Part shown: positions 55,385 to 64,000 of the stretch, in pieces | Layout of the letters: every line of letters begins with the position of its first letter | Numbering within the stretch: the stretch's first letter is position 1 | Source: Pedobacter riviphilus | GTDB taxonomy: Bacteria; Bacteroidota; Bacteroidia; Sphingobacteriales; Sphingobacteriaceae | Reading direction: 5' to 3' | Assembly: GCF_014692875.1 (NCBI RefSeq) | Contig: NZ_CP061171.1 | Span: forward strand, 1,984,001-2,048,000 | DNA length: 64,000 nucleotides | Notes under the pieces: model-generated | Databases searched by the model: none | What the model was told of the DNA's origin: nothing | The model's input: the letters and a program-made list of their open reading frames with translations, nothing else | Position numbers and translations under genes: made by a program

Positions 55385-58158
55385 TGAAACGCAGATTTAT
55401 ACTTTTCTTGTGTTTAACAACCATTTTTTGCTCCCTAAAAGCACAACAAACGGAGAAATTATACCTGTCGGGAACTGGAAACGACAATACCGTTAACTGG
55501 GATTTCTTCTGTACCTCTGGAGCAAATTCGGGCAAATGGACCACCATTCCAGTGCCATCAAATTGGGAATTACAAGGTTTTGGAAAATATAATTACGGTT
55601 TCAACAAAGAGGAAAACAAAGGCAAAGAACAAGGGCTTTATAAGTATACATTTAAGGTTCCTACAGATTGGAAAAACCGAAAAATCAATATTGTTTTCGA
55701 GGGATCGATGACAGATACCGAGGTTAAAATCAATGGTAAATCTGCCGGAGAAACACATCAAGGTTCGTTTTATGTGTTTAGATACAATATTTCTAAATTG
55801 GTAAAACTTGGTAGCGATAATTTACTTGAGGTAAAAGTATCCAAACATTCAGCTAATCAATCCGTTAACGAGGCTGAACGGAAGGCCGATTTCTGGATTT
55901 TTGGCGGCATTTTCAGACCAGTTTATCTTGAATCATTGCCTTTAATACATATCGATAGAATTCAGATCGATGCCAAAGCTAACGGAAATTTCGATGCCAA
56001 ACTTGCTTACACAGGCGATGCCGATAAAGTTGAAGTAGAAGTTTTTACGAAAGACGGAAAGCGCTTTGGAGATCGATTTACCACTTCAATAAAGAAAGGA
56101 ACACAAAGTATAACGCTTAGCCATCAGTTTTCTAATCCGGAATTGTGGTCGTCAGAATTTCCAAATCTTTACACTGCAACATTCACTTTAGTTAAAAATG
56201 GCAAAGAAATCCATCAGCTTTCTAAAAAGATAGGTTTCAGAACGGTAGAAGTACGCGAGCGTGACGGGGTTTATGTTAACGGGGTGAAAATGAAGTTCAA
56301 AGGTGTAAACCGTCACTCTTTTTATCCATCCTCAGGCAGAACAACGAGTAAAAAAATCAGTATTGCTGATGTGCTGTTAATGAAAGAAATGAACATGAAT
56401 GCCGTTCGGATGTCGCATTATCCACCAGATGGACACTTCTTAGACGTTTGTGATTCGCTCGGCTTATTTGTAATGGACGAACTGGCCGGCTGGCATGGTA
56501 CTTATGATACGCCTACGGGAACAAAATTGATGAAAGAAATGATGTTGAATGATGAAAATCATCCATCGATTATATTTTGGGCAAATGGCAATGAAGGCGG
56601 ACATAACCGCGAACTTGATCATCTTTTTGCTGAAGAAGATATACAAAAAAGGCCTTTAATCCACCCTTGGGAAGTTTTTGGAGGTTTCGAAACCACTCAT
56701 TACCGCGAATTTAACTACGGGATTGGCAATTACGATCATGGTCATAATATCTTAATGCCTACTGAATTTTTGCATGGCATGTGGGATGGCGGTCATGGCG
56801 CAGGTATTGAAGATTATTGGAATGCCATGTGGAACAATCCACTTTCTGCTGGTGGTTTCTTATGGGATTTTGCCGATCAGGCTGTGGTGCGTACCGATAA
56901 AAATGGCGAATTAGATACCGATGGAAATCATGGCCCTGATGGAATTGTTGGACCTTACCACGAAAAAGAAGGTAGTTTTTTTACCATTAAAGAAGTTTGG
57001 AGTCCTGTTTTTGTAGAGAAAAGAGAAATGACTGCCGGTTTTGATGGTTCGTTTGCATTAGAAAATCGTTATGCGTTTACCAATCTCAATCAATGTACTT
57101 TCAACTGGAAATTGAAGAAATTAAAAACAGGAACAGATACAGCATTCAAATCGGGTAAAGCAGACGCTACAAACATTAAACCCTTTGAAAAGGGAAAATT
57201 AAAGATCAATCTTCCAGGCGACTGGAGGAGCTTTGATGCACTTTACCTCACTGCTAATGCACCCGATGGCAAGGAATTGTTTACCTGGAGTTTCCCGATA
57301 ACACTGCCTAAAGATGATGCAGAGAAAATTGTTGTACAAAAAGGTTCTTCAAAGGTAAATATTAAAGAGGATGCGAAAGTTTATCAGGTGTCTGCTAATG
57401 GCATAAATTTAACTTTCGATAAAACATCAGGTTTGTTGCAGCAGGCAAAAAATACCAAAGGTATCATTCCGTTTTCGAATGGTCCGATTTTGCAAGAGGG
57501 TGTAAATAACTTTAAAGGTTTTACTCAAAAAATGGATGGTGAAAATTTAGTGATTTCATCCAAATATGACAAAAAAGAAAGTTGGAATACTTTACAATGG
57601 ACAATTTACCCTTCAGGCTGGCTAAAAATGGAAGTGAAATATTTTCCATCTGATTACTTTACCACGTTCGTAGGATTGAACTTTTCTTATCCTGAATCAG
57701 AAATTAAAGCAGTTGAATATAAGGGAAACGGACTATACCGCGTTTGGAAAAACCGAATAAAAGGCACCCAATTTGGCATTTGGAAAAAGGATTATAACAA
57801 TTCTGCAACTGGTGAAACACCTTGGCAATACCCTGAATTTAAAGGTTATTATTCAAACTTGTATTGGTGTGAGTTTATTGGCAAACAACAATCTTTTAAG
57901 GTAGTTACAGATCGAGAAGATGTGTTTTTAAGACTATTTACACCGAAAAAATCGAAAGATACAGAATATGATAATATAAGTCCGACATTTCCAAATGGTG
58001 ATATTTCATTTATGAACGCAATTTCGGCAATTGGCACAAAAACACAAAAACCAGAAACAACCGGACCAATGGGAATGAAGAATATTTATTATGATTTTGA
58101 TAAAGATCCAAGCAGGGCATTGAATATGACCTTGTATTTTGATTTTTCAGGTAGATAA
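55384..58158 (+). CDS. GH2 beta-galactosidase-like glycosidase
   Basis: A 924-residue secreted enzyme (signal peptide to CSLKAQQ). Jelly-roll domain about 30-190 (WTTIPVPSNWELQGFGKYNY), Ig-like domain, then a TIM barrel with FKGVNRHSFYPSSGR, acid/base Glu in IFWANGNEGGHN (about 404) and the nucleophile region MPTEFLHGMWDGGHG (about 460). C-terminal sandwich domains follow. Likely beta-galactosidase or beta-glucuronidase on pectin side chains. Its ATG overlaps the esterase stop (TAATG), indicating coupling. Confidence 0.92.
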   Translation: MKRRFILFLCLTTIFCSLKAQQTEKLYLSGTGNDNTVNWDFFCTSGANSGKWTTIPVPSNWELQGFGKYNYGFNKEENKGKEQGLYKYTFKVPTDWKNRKINIVFEGSMTDTEVKINGKSAGETHQGSFYVFRYNISKLVKLGSDNLLEVKVSKHSANQSVNEAERKADFWIFGGIFRPVYLESLPLIHIDRIQIDAKANGNFDAKLAYTGDADKVEVEVFTKDGKRFGDRFTTSIKKGTQSITLSHQFSNPELWSSEFPNLYTATFTLVKNGKEIHQLSKKIGFRTVEVRERDGVYVNGVKMKFKGVNRHSFYPSSGRTTSKKISIADVLLMKEMNMNAVRMSHYPPDGHFLDVCDSLGLFVMDELAGWHGTYDTPTGTKLMKEMMLNDENHPSIIFWANGNEGGHNRELDHLFAEEDIQKRPLIHPWEVFGGFETTHYREFNYGIGNYDHGHNILMPTEFLHGMWDGGHGAGIEDYWNAMWNNPLSAGGFLWDFADQAVVRTDKNGELDTDGNHGPDGIVGPYHEKEGSFFTIKEVWSPVFVEKREMTAGFDGSFALENRYAFTNLNQCTFNWKLKKLKTGTDTAFKSGKADATNIKPFEKGKLKINLPGDWRSFDALYLTANAPDGKELFTWSFPITLPKDDAEKIVVQKGSSKVNIKEDAKVYQVSANGINLTFDKTSGLLQQAKNTKGIIPFSNGPILQEGVNNFKGFTQKMDGENLVISSKYDKKESWNTLQWTIYPSGWLKMEVKYFPSDYFTTFVGLNFSYPESEIKAVEYKGNGLYRVWKNRIKGTQFGIWKKDYNNSATGETPWQYPEFKGYYSNLYWCEFIGKQQSFKVVTDREDVFLRLFTPKKSKDTEYDNISPTFPNGDISFMNAISAIGTKTQKPETTGPMGMKNIYYDFDKDPSRALNMTLYFDFSGR

Positions 58159-58229
58159 GTTTAACCGCAAAGAACGCTAAGTTTTTCGCAAAACAAAGAA
58201 GAAAGAGTAATTATAGAAGTAGAAAATCA

Positions 58230-58258
58230 GTGAAATCAATTAATCTGTGTAATCAACC
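58230..58258. repeat. 29-bp exact repeat, copy 1
   Basis: The sequence GTGAAATCAATTAATCTGTG and nine further bases is identical at 61851-61879. It lies 10 bp before the GH78 start codon. Upstream (58159-58200) is another A-rich stretch with GCAAAGAACGC, a pattern common as dispersed repeat in Bacteroidota. Confidence 0.8.
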
Positions 58259-58268
58259 GCGGAGTATA

Positions 58269-61006
58269 ATGAACATTAAAATCTACATAGCGATCATCAG
58301 CATTTGGTTCCTATCCTTTTCAAAAGTGATAGCACAGGTCTCGTTGCAAAACACCACCTGCGAAATGCTCGAGAATCCTTTAGGTATTGATGTTTTGAAA
58401 CCTCGATTGGCATGGCATATCATCTCAAATGAAAGAAATGTAATGCAAACGGCTTACCAGATTTTGGTGTCTTCTTCGCCTGAGAATTTAAATGCTAATG
58501 AGGGCGATTTATGGGATTCAGGAAAGATTAGCTCACCAGAATCTATTCATATAGCTTATAATGGAAAAGGGCTTCAAAGCCGAATGAAAGTGTACTGGAA
58601 AGTCAAAGTGTGGACTAATGTTGGTCAAAGCGAATGGTCTGCTAACAACTATTTTTCGATGGGTTTGTTGTACTACAAAGATTGGCCGAAAGGCTGGATA
58701 GGTTTCGACCGAGCTTTCCCATGGGATAACATTAAAACCGATTCGCGTTTATCAGCCAGGTATTTCAGAAAGGAGTTTCAGAGTACGAAAGAAATCAAGT
58801 CTGCCACGGCATCAATCGTTGGTTTAGGTTTGTACGAACTGTTTATCAACGGGAAAAAAGTTGGAAACGATGTTTTATCTCCATCGCCTACAGATTATAC
58901 CAAAAACGTAAAATATAACACTTACGATGTAAGCAGTTACCTTCAGAACGGTAAAAATGCAGTTGGTACGATACTCGGAAATGGCCGTTTCTTCGCTATG
59001 CGCCAAAATGAAAAACCTTATAAAATTAAAACATTTGGTTTTCCGAAAATGCTGATGAACATCAACATTGTTTACACCGATGGAACAACAGCAAATATTG
59101 ATACTGACGATAGCTGGAAGGGCACAACGGATGGACCTATCAGAACCAATAACGAATATGATGGGGAAGAATACGACGCTACAAAAGAAGCTCCAGGCTG
59201 GAATAAGGTAGGTTTTGACGATAGCAAGTGGGCAAAAGCAGAATTTGTACAAGAACCAACAGGAACCATTGAAGCCCAGATGAATGAAAACATGAAAGTG
59301 ATGAATGTAGTTAAACCCGTTTCAATTACTAAACTTTCTGGTGGCCGGTATATTTTAGATATGGGTCAAAACATGGTGGGTTGGCTGCAGATCAAGGTAA
59401 AAGGCGTAAAAGGCAAACAAATCAAAATGCGTTTTGCAGAATCACTTCAAAATAATGGCGAACTTTTTACGGCTAATCTTCGAAATGCGAAATGTACCGA
59501 TTTATACACTTTAAAAGGAGGAGAATTAGAAATCTGGGAGCCTACTTTTGCTTACCGCGGATTTAGATACGTAGAGCTTTCAGGATATAGTTACCAACCA
59601 TCGGTGAATGATTTTCTTGGCAAAATGATTTATGATAACATTAAAACGGTTGGAACTTTCGAAACTTCAGATGCTTTAACCAATCAGATCTTCAAAAATG
59701 CCTGGTGGGGCATTGCGGGAAGTTATAAGGGGATTCCGGTTGATTGCCCTCAACGCAACGAGCGGATGCCTTGGCTTGGCGATAGGGGCGCTGTGGCTTA
59801 CGGAGAAAGTTTTCTTTTTGATAACGGCAGATTTTATGCGAAATGGTTACAGGACATCAGAAATTCGCAGAAAGAGGATGGCGCCATTCCTGATGTGGCA
59901 CCTGCTTTCTGGAGGTATTACAGCGATAACATGACCTGGCCAGGAGCAATGCTTTTGGTGACCGAAATGCTTTACAAACAAACCGGCGATGTTTCTGCCG
60001 TTCGCGATAATTATCCGGCAATGAAAAAGTGGTTAGCTTATATGCAAGACCGCTACATGCAAGATTATATTTTAACTAAAGATAGTTACGGCGATTGGTG
60101 TATGCCCCCATTACCATCGAATTTGGCCGGGGTAAAAGTGCAGACAAAAAGTATCCTTCTGAATTAATCTCAACGGCATATTATTATCACTTTACACAGT
60201 TGATGATACCATTCGCTAAGGTAAGCGGCAACGATGAAGATGTAAAAGCATATGAACTTTTGGGGAATAAAATCAAAGATGCTTTTAATCAGAAATATTA
60301 TAACGATAAAGGTTATTATGCTTCTAATGCCCTAACGGATAACATCATTCCACTTTACTTTGGAATGGTTCCGCAGAACAAAATAGATCAGGTTTTTAAG
60401 AATATTACATATACTGTTGAAGTGACAAATAAAGGCCATTTAAGTAATGGTTTAGTGGGTATTCAGTGGTTAATGCGCTGCTTAAACGATTATGGCCGAC
60501 CAGATTTAGCTTATACTGTGGCTACGCAAAAATCTTATCCTAGCTGGGGCTATATGGTCGATAATGGTGCAACAACGATATGGGAATTATGGAATGGCAA
60601 TACGGCTGATCCGAAAATGAATTCACAGAACCACGTGATGATGCTAGGCGATTTGCTGATCTGGTATTACGAAAATCTGGCTGGTATAAAATCGGAGGAG
60701 GCTGCTTTTAAAAAAATCACCATGAAACCTGAAATGATTAATGGTTTAAACTCGGTAAATGCAAGTTACAATTCGATTTATGGGTTAATCAAAAGCAGTT
60801 ATAGCAAAACGGCTAATCAGTTTAACTGGAACATTACCATCTCAGCAAATACAACGGCATTGGTTTATATTCCTGCAAATAATAAAAATGAAGTTTCAGA
60901 AAAAAATAAGTCAATAAAGGATCTAAAATTTGTAAAAATGGAGCATAACAGCGCTGTTTATGAACTAGGTTCTGGCGATTATGCTTTTGTAGTGGAGAAA
61001 AAGTAA
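58269..61006 (+). CDS. GH78 alpha-L-rhamnosidase, reading frame broken
   Basis: Signal peptide to SKVIAQV; the ATG at 58269 is chosen because the earlier frame runs through a repeat. Domain order: fibronectin-like N domain (CEMLENPLGIDVLKPRLAWH), a beta-sandwich (RLSARYFRKEFQ), a second sandwich, and an (alpha/alpha)6 barrel with PVDCPQRNERMPWLGDRG (about 490) carrying the conserved Asp and Glu. The frame breaks after GDWCMPP; one extra C in the C5 run at 60105-60109 gives PPITIEFGRGKSADKKYPSE and a protein of about 912 residues ending DYAFVVEKK. It removes terminal L-rhamnose by inversion. Confidence 0.9.
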
Positions 61007-61039
61007 TGATTCGTGAGGACACAAACCATGGAGTGCCAT

Positions 61040-61101
61040 CGTCATTGCTGTTAGGGTTTAGTAATTCGGTAACAGAATTAGCTTTGTATTAGCTAATGAC
61101 G
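61040..61101. repeat. Weak dispersed CGTCATTGCT element
   Basis: The left arm GTCATTGCT and right arm AGCTAATGAC pair with one gap. It lies between GH78 and DUF3826. Confidence 0.5.
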
Positions 61102-61142
61102 GAAACTAAAAAATGAAATTGAGTATATAACAATATTAAATT

Positions 61143-61802
61143 ATGAGAAAATTTTTAAACCCATTGATGTTGCTAACATTACTGCTAACCACAGTAAATG
61201 CATTCAGTCAAACCAAAGATATTGTTGTACCAGAAGAAATCCTGACAAAGGCAAAAGAATGGACTTCTGCATTAAATTTAAGCGACGCAACAAAAAAATC
61301 TGCTGTCGAAAATGTAATTGCAGTTCATTTAACAACCATTAGAGATTGGCATAACGACCACCCATCATCAACCGTTCCTGACGGAATAAACCCTGTTACA
61401 GGCAATAAACTAAGTGATTTAGATAAACAGATCATCGCTGATTCTGCTATGCCGTCAACCGTTCATCAATTGCTTATGGACGGATTGAAAAAGAATTTAA
61501 CACCAGAGCAGGTTGAAACCATTTTAGATAAATACACCATTGGAAAGGTTGATTTTACGATGAAAGGTTACAAAGCAATTGTTCCTGATTTAACTGCAGA
61601 CGAGGAAGCAAAGATTTTAGTTTTTTTGAAACAAGCCAGAGAACAAGCTGTCGATTATAAAAACATGAAACAGATTTCAGCCATTTTCGAGATTTACAAA
61701 ACGAAATCTGAGCAGATGCTCAATAACAATGGTCGCAGTTGGAGAGCACTTTACAGTGCGTATACAAAAAAAATAAAAGAGGAGAAAGCATTTAAGCAGT
61801 AG
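61143..61802 (+). CDS. DUF3826 secreted protein, second copy
   Basis: A 219-residue protein; signal peptide to NAFSQTK. Helical mature part with the DUF3826 pattern (LTKAKEWTSALNLSDATKKS, LTPEQVETILDKYTIGKVDF, YKAIVPDLTADEEAKILVFL, REQAVDYKNMKQISAIFEIY). It is clearly related to 30074-30742 but diverged, with an extra loop around NDHPSSTVPDGINPVTGNKL. Function unknown. It sits between GH78 and the sialidase-like gene in the hydrolase run. Confidence 0.87.
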   Translation: MRKFLNPLMLLTLLLTTVNAFSQTKDIVVPEEILTKAKEWTSALNLSDATKKSAVENVIAVHLTTIRDWHNDHPSSTVPDGINPVTGNKLSDLDKQIIADSAMPSTVHQLLMDGLKKNLTPEQVETILDKYTIGKVDFTMKGYKAIVPDLTADEEAKILVFLKQAREQAVDYKNMKQISAIFEIYKTKSEQMLNNNGRSWRALYSAYTKKIKEEKAFKQ

Positions 61803-61850
61803 ACAGTTAGCAGTTGTGAGTTTTCAGTTGCAGGTGCATAAAATAAATCT

Positions 61851-61879
61851 GTGAAATCAATTAATCTGTGTAATCAACC
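61851..61879. repeat. 29-bp exact repeat, copy 2
   Basis: Identical to 58230-58258; here 15 bp before the start codon of the sialidase-like gene. The preceding bases 61802-61836 carry a CAGTTAGCAGTTGTGAG-type short repeat like that at 53839. Confidence 0.8.
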
Positions 61880-61894
61880 TCAAAGAAAAAAAAC

Positions 61895-63031
61895 ATGAAG
61901 TTTAAAAAAATATACATCACACTAAGCCTTGTTTTCGCAACCACCATTTGTGCCAATGCTCAGTTAGAAAAATGGCAATCGGGAATCGTAAAGCAAGAAT
62001 TCCTATACGACAAAGCACCATTCCCATCGTGCCACTCTGCAACAATTGCAGAAACACCAACAGGTTTGGTGGCCTCGTTTTTTGGTGGCACAAAAGAACG
62101 GAATCCCGATGTAGAAATCTACATCAGTCGTTTTGTGGATGGAAAATGGCTGGCACCGGTTTCGGCTGCTAATGGTATCCAGCCTGACGGTAAAAGATTA
62201 CCCACCTGGAATCCGGTTTTATATCAGGTGCCTGACGGAGATTTACTATTGTTTTACAAAATCGGTCCAAAACCCTCAGAATGGTGGGGCATGATGAGAA
62301 CCTCAAAAGATGGCGGTAAAACCTGGTCGGATGCTACAAAATTACCAGATGGTTATATCGGCCCTGTAAAAAATAAACCTGTTTTGTTAAGCAATGGAAA
62401 CCTTTTTGCACCATCAAGTAAAGAAGGCGATGGTTGGAAAATTCACTTCGAGGTAACCAAGGATAATGGTAAGACATGGAGAACCGTAGGCCCATTACCC
62501 GAAAATGGAATCAAAGCCATTCAACCGAGCATTTTACAACATGGCAATGGAAAATTGCAGATTTTGGCCAGAACAGCAAATCGAGCTATTGTAGAATCCT
62601 GGTCTAAAGATAACGGCGAAACCTGGTCGGCCTTAACCAAAACATCATTACCAAATAACAACTCCGGTACAGATGCAGTAACCATGAAAGATGGCCGCCA
62701 AGTATTGGTTTACAACCATGTTTTGCCTCCAGGTGATTTAGCCAAAGGACCACGTACCCCATTAAATGTTTCGGTTTCAAAAGACGGAAAAGAATGGTCA
62801 GCCGCATTAATTTTGGAAGATTCACCCATCAGCCAATATTCTTATCCCGCAGTAATTCAAACAGCTGACGGTATGTTACACTTCATTTATACCTGGAGAA
62901 GAGAGAAAATTAAACATGTTGTGGTTGATCCTTCAAAGCTAAAATTAAAGAAAATTGTAAATGGTGTTTGGCCAAAACTGAAAGGTTATACTGCACCGGT
63001 TATTACTGAAACTAAAAATGAGGAGGGTTAA
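61895..63031 (+). CDS. Sialidase-like six-bladed beta-propeller protein
   Basis: A 378-residue secreted protein, signal peptide to TICANAQ. Asp-box repeats MRTSKDGGKTWSDATKLP, EVTKDNGKTWRTVGPLP and ESWSKDNGETWSALTKTS mark the BNR propeller, and LPTWNPVLYQVPDGDLLLFY and GFVASFFGG-like blades precede them. This is the BNR_2 / exo-sialidase-like family frequent in plant-glycan loci. True sialidase activity is doubtful here since no sialic-acid catabolic genes are near; a terminal keto-acid (such as Kdo) or rhamnosyl-uronate could be the target. It is followed directly by the esterase gene. Confidence 0.75.
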   Translation: MKFKKIYITLSLVFATTICANAQLEKWQSGIVKQEFLYDKAPFPSCHSATIAETPTGLVASFFGGTKERNPDVEIYISRFVDGKWLAPVSAANGIQPDGKRLPTWNPVLYQVPDGDLLLFYKIGPKPSEWWGMMRTSKDGGKTWSDATKLPDGYIGPVKNKPVLLSNGNLFAPSSKEGDGWKIHFEVTKDNGKTWRTVGPLPENGIKAIQPSILQHGNGKLQILARTANRAIVESWSKDNGETWSALTKTSLPNNNSGTDAVTMKDGRQVLVYNHVLPPGDLAKGPRTPLNVSVSKDGKEWSAALILEDSPISQYSYPAVIQTADGMLHFIYTWRREKIKHVVVDPSKLKLKKIVNGVWPKLKGYTAPVITETKNEEG

Positions 63032-63032
63032 G

Positions 63033-64000
63033 ATGATAGATTTAACTAGATACGTCATTTCGAGATTTTGGCGATCGTCATTGCGAGAAGGCACGACGCG
63101 GCAATCTATCCTGTCAAGAAAGATTGCTTCGGCTGATGAAAAATCAGCACTCGCAATGACGGGTAGGGTGCTTAGATATTTTGCTATATTATTTATTGCC
63201 TATATATCGGCTGTAAATAATCTCTCCGCCCAAACCCAAAATACAGATAACCTCTATAAAAAACCTCTAGCCGAAGTACTTAAAGAGATCCAAACACGCT
63301 TCAAGGTGCAAATCAAATACTCCGAACCACAGGTAAAAGACAAATTTGTGAACTATGCAGAATGGCGCTTTCGTGCAAACGTTGATGAAACAATATCGAA
63401 TGTGCTTGCCCCTTTGGATATGAAAGTAAACAAAGAAAGGCCTGGTGTTTACAAATTAAAAGAATACGAATATTACCGTTGGGAAGTTCAGGATGGCTGG
63501 GCCTATCTGGATAGTTTAGCAACGAAATACCACGACCAGACCAGTTGGGAAAAACGTAAGGCACAAATAAAGCCCGAATTATACCAAGCCTTATTGTTAT
63601 CGCCATTGCCTGCCAAACCAAATTCAAAACCCATTATCACAGCGAAAAGAATTTTTGACGGGTATTCTGTAGAAAACATTGCACTAGAGATTTTACCTGG
63701 GGTTTGGATTAATGGCTCACTATATAAACCGTTAAATTTTAAAGGAAAAATCCCATTGGTTTTAAGTCCTGACGGACACTGGGAAAAACAACGATTTAGA
63801 CCCGATTGCCAGCTCCGCTGTGCAATGATTGCCAGAATGGGCGCTATGGCCTTTAGCTACGACTTATTTGCCTGGGGCGAATCGATGCTCCAATTTAAAT
63901 ATGAAGATCACCGTAAAAGCTTGGCGCAAACCGTTCAGACTTTGGGAGGAATTAGGATTTTAGACTACTTCAGCGCGCTAAAAGAAACCGATACAGCCAG
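63033..64000 (+). CDS. Secreted alpha/beta-hydrolase esterase with N-terminal STN domain, cut by window edge
   Basis: Open from ATG 63033 to the window end (322 codons seen). AGGAGG at 63021-63026 precedes the start, but a typical signal peptide (MTGRVLRYFAILFIAYISAV) begins at the in-frame ATG 63156; the codons between are repeat sequence. Mature part: an STN-like domain (LAEVLKEIQTRFKVQIKYSE to about KVNKERPGVYKLKEY), then an alpha/beta-hydrolase entry (IPLVLSPDGHWEKQRFRPDC, MGAMAFSYDLFAWGESMLQF) of the acetylxylan-esterase type. The nucleophile elbow is beyond the edge. It is probably a polysaccharide deacetylase or esterase of the same operon. Confidence 0.7.
   Translation, partial: MIDLTRYVISRFWRSSLREGTTRQSILSRKIASADEKSALAMTGRVLRYFAILFIAYISAVNNLSAQTQNTDNLYKKPLAEVLKEIQTRFKVQIKYSEPQVKDKFVNYAEWRFRANVDETISNVLAPLDMKVNKERPGVYKLKEYEYYRWEVQDGWAYLDSLATKYHDQTSWEKRKAQIKPELYQALLLSPLPAKPNSKPIITAKRIFDGYSVENIALEILPGVWINGSLYKPLNFKGKIPLVLSPDGHWEKQRFRPDCQLRCAMIARMGAMAFSYDLFAWGESMLQFKYEDHRKSLAQTVQTLGGIRILDYFSALKETDTA
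63076..63161. repeat. Dispersed CGTCATTGCGAG element with inverted arms
   Basis: CGTCATTGCGAG at 63076-63087 and CTCGCAATGACG at 63150-63161 are exact reverse complements, with an inner GCTGAT/ATCAGC hairpin. A partial CGTCATTTCGAG start lies just before, at 63052. The whole element is open in the esterase frame. Confidence 0.8.

Noticed and set aside
61895..63031. Calling this gene a true sialidase
   Set aside because: Asp boxes support the fold only; no sialic-acid genes are nearby and the catalytic RIP motif is not evident.
1..64000. CRISPR arrays, rRNA, insertion sequences, phage genes
   Set aside because: No regularly spaced repeats, rRNA segments, transposase or structural phage genes were seen. 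The repeats present are short dispersed hairpins, not arrays.

Overview
The window looks like a low-GC Bacteroidota chromosome, most likely Sphingobacteriaceae and close to Pedobacter. The evidence is two SusC/SusD outer-membrane pairs, many secreted glycoside hydrolases and lipoproteins with A-rich leaders and few Shine-Dalgarno sequences, DUF3826 proteins, STN-like and carboxypeptidase-regulatory-like domains, and many dispersed intergenic repeats. This placement is by family content only; there is no rRNA here. The main content is a large plant cell-wall (pectin) utilization locus.

Layout: (1) 1-1086, end of a NarL-type two-component system; 1078-1688, a broken membrane protein. (2) 1689-4579, a gene-poor stretch with two secreted proteins, bounded on one side by tRNA-Lys(TTT) and on the other by a degenerate copy of its 3' end and terminator, so possibly an old integration site. 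(3) 4760-7474, a Nudix-fold sugar regulator, a HAD phosphatase and a secreted aldose 1-epimerase. (4) 7766-11896, a minus-strand operon for oxidative deoxysugar breakdown (L-fucose or L-rhamnose type): SDR dehydrogenase, FAH-type hydrolase, mutarotase, lactonase and an FMN L-lactate dehydrogenase. (5) 12164-24593, a run of secreted hydrolases: a GH67/115-like enzyme, an MGH1-like enzyme, GH28, GH95 and GH2 with a malectin domain. (6) 24691-30742, a sodium:sugar symporter, a DapA-type aldolase, an AraC regulator, a fucose-isomerase-like protein and DUF3826. (7) 30780-42338, two SusC/SusD systems. (8) 42732-64000, two PL1 pectate lyases, a beta-helix giant, a GH140 apiosidase-like lipoprotein, GH43, a beta-propeller enzyme, an SGNH acetylesterase, GH2, GH78, a second DUF3826, a sialidase-like propeller and a truncated STN-esterase.

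Working model (inference): pectate lyases and GH28 cut the galacturonan backbone. SusCD import fragments. GH78, GH95, GH2, GH43, GH140 and the esterases strip branches that may be rhamnogalacturonan-II-like. The symporter takes up monosaccharides, and released L-fucose, L-galactose or L-rhamnose goes through the oxidative pathway to pyruvate and L-lactate, with the lactate reoxidised by the LldD homologue. The full set of sugars is not proven, and the sugar dehydrogenase and acid-sugar dehydratase of that pathway are not in the window.

Two signals stand out. Seven genes carry a frame break that one extra base in a homopolymer would repair, all in the same direction, which looks like consensus undercalling rather than decay. 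Three operon heads (24594, 36913, 42526) share an upstream motif at exactly the same distance from a GCAnnTTTG box, suggesting one regulon. Repeat elements also form the 5' ends of three enzyme genes.
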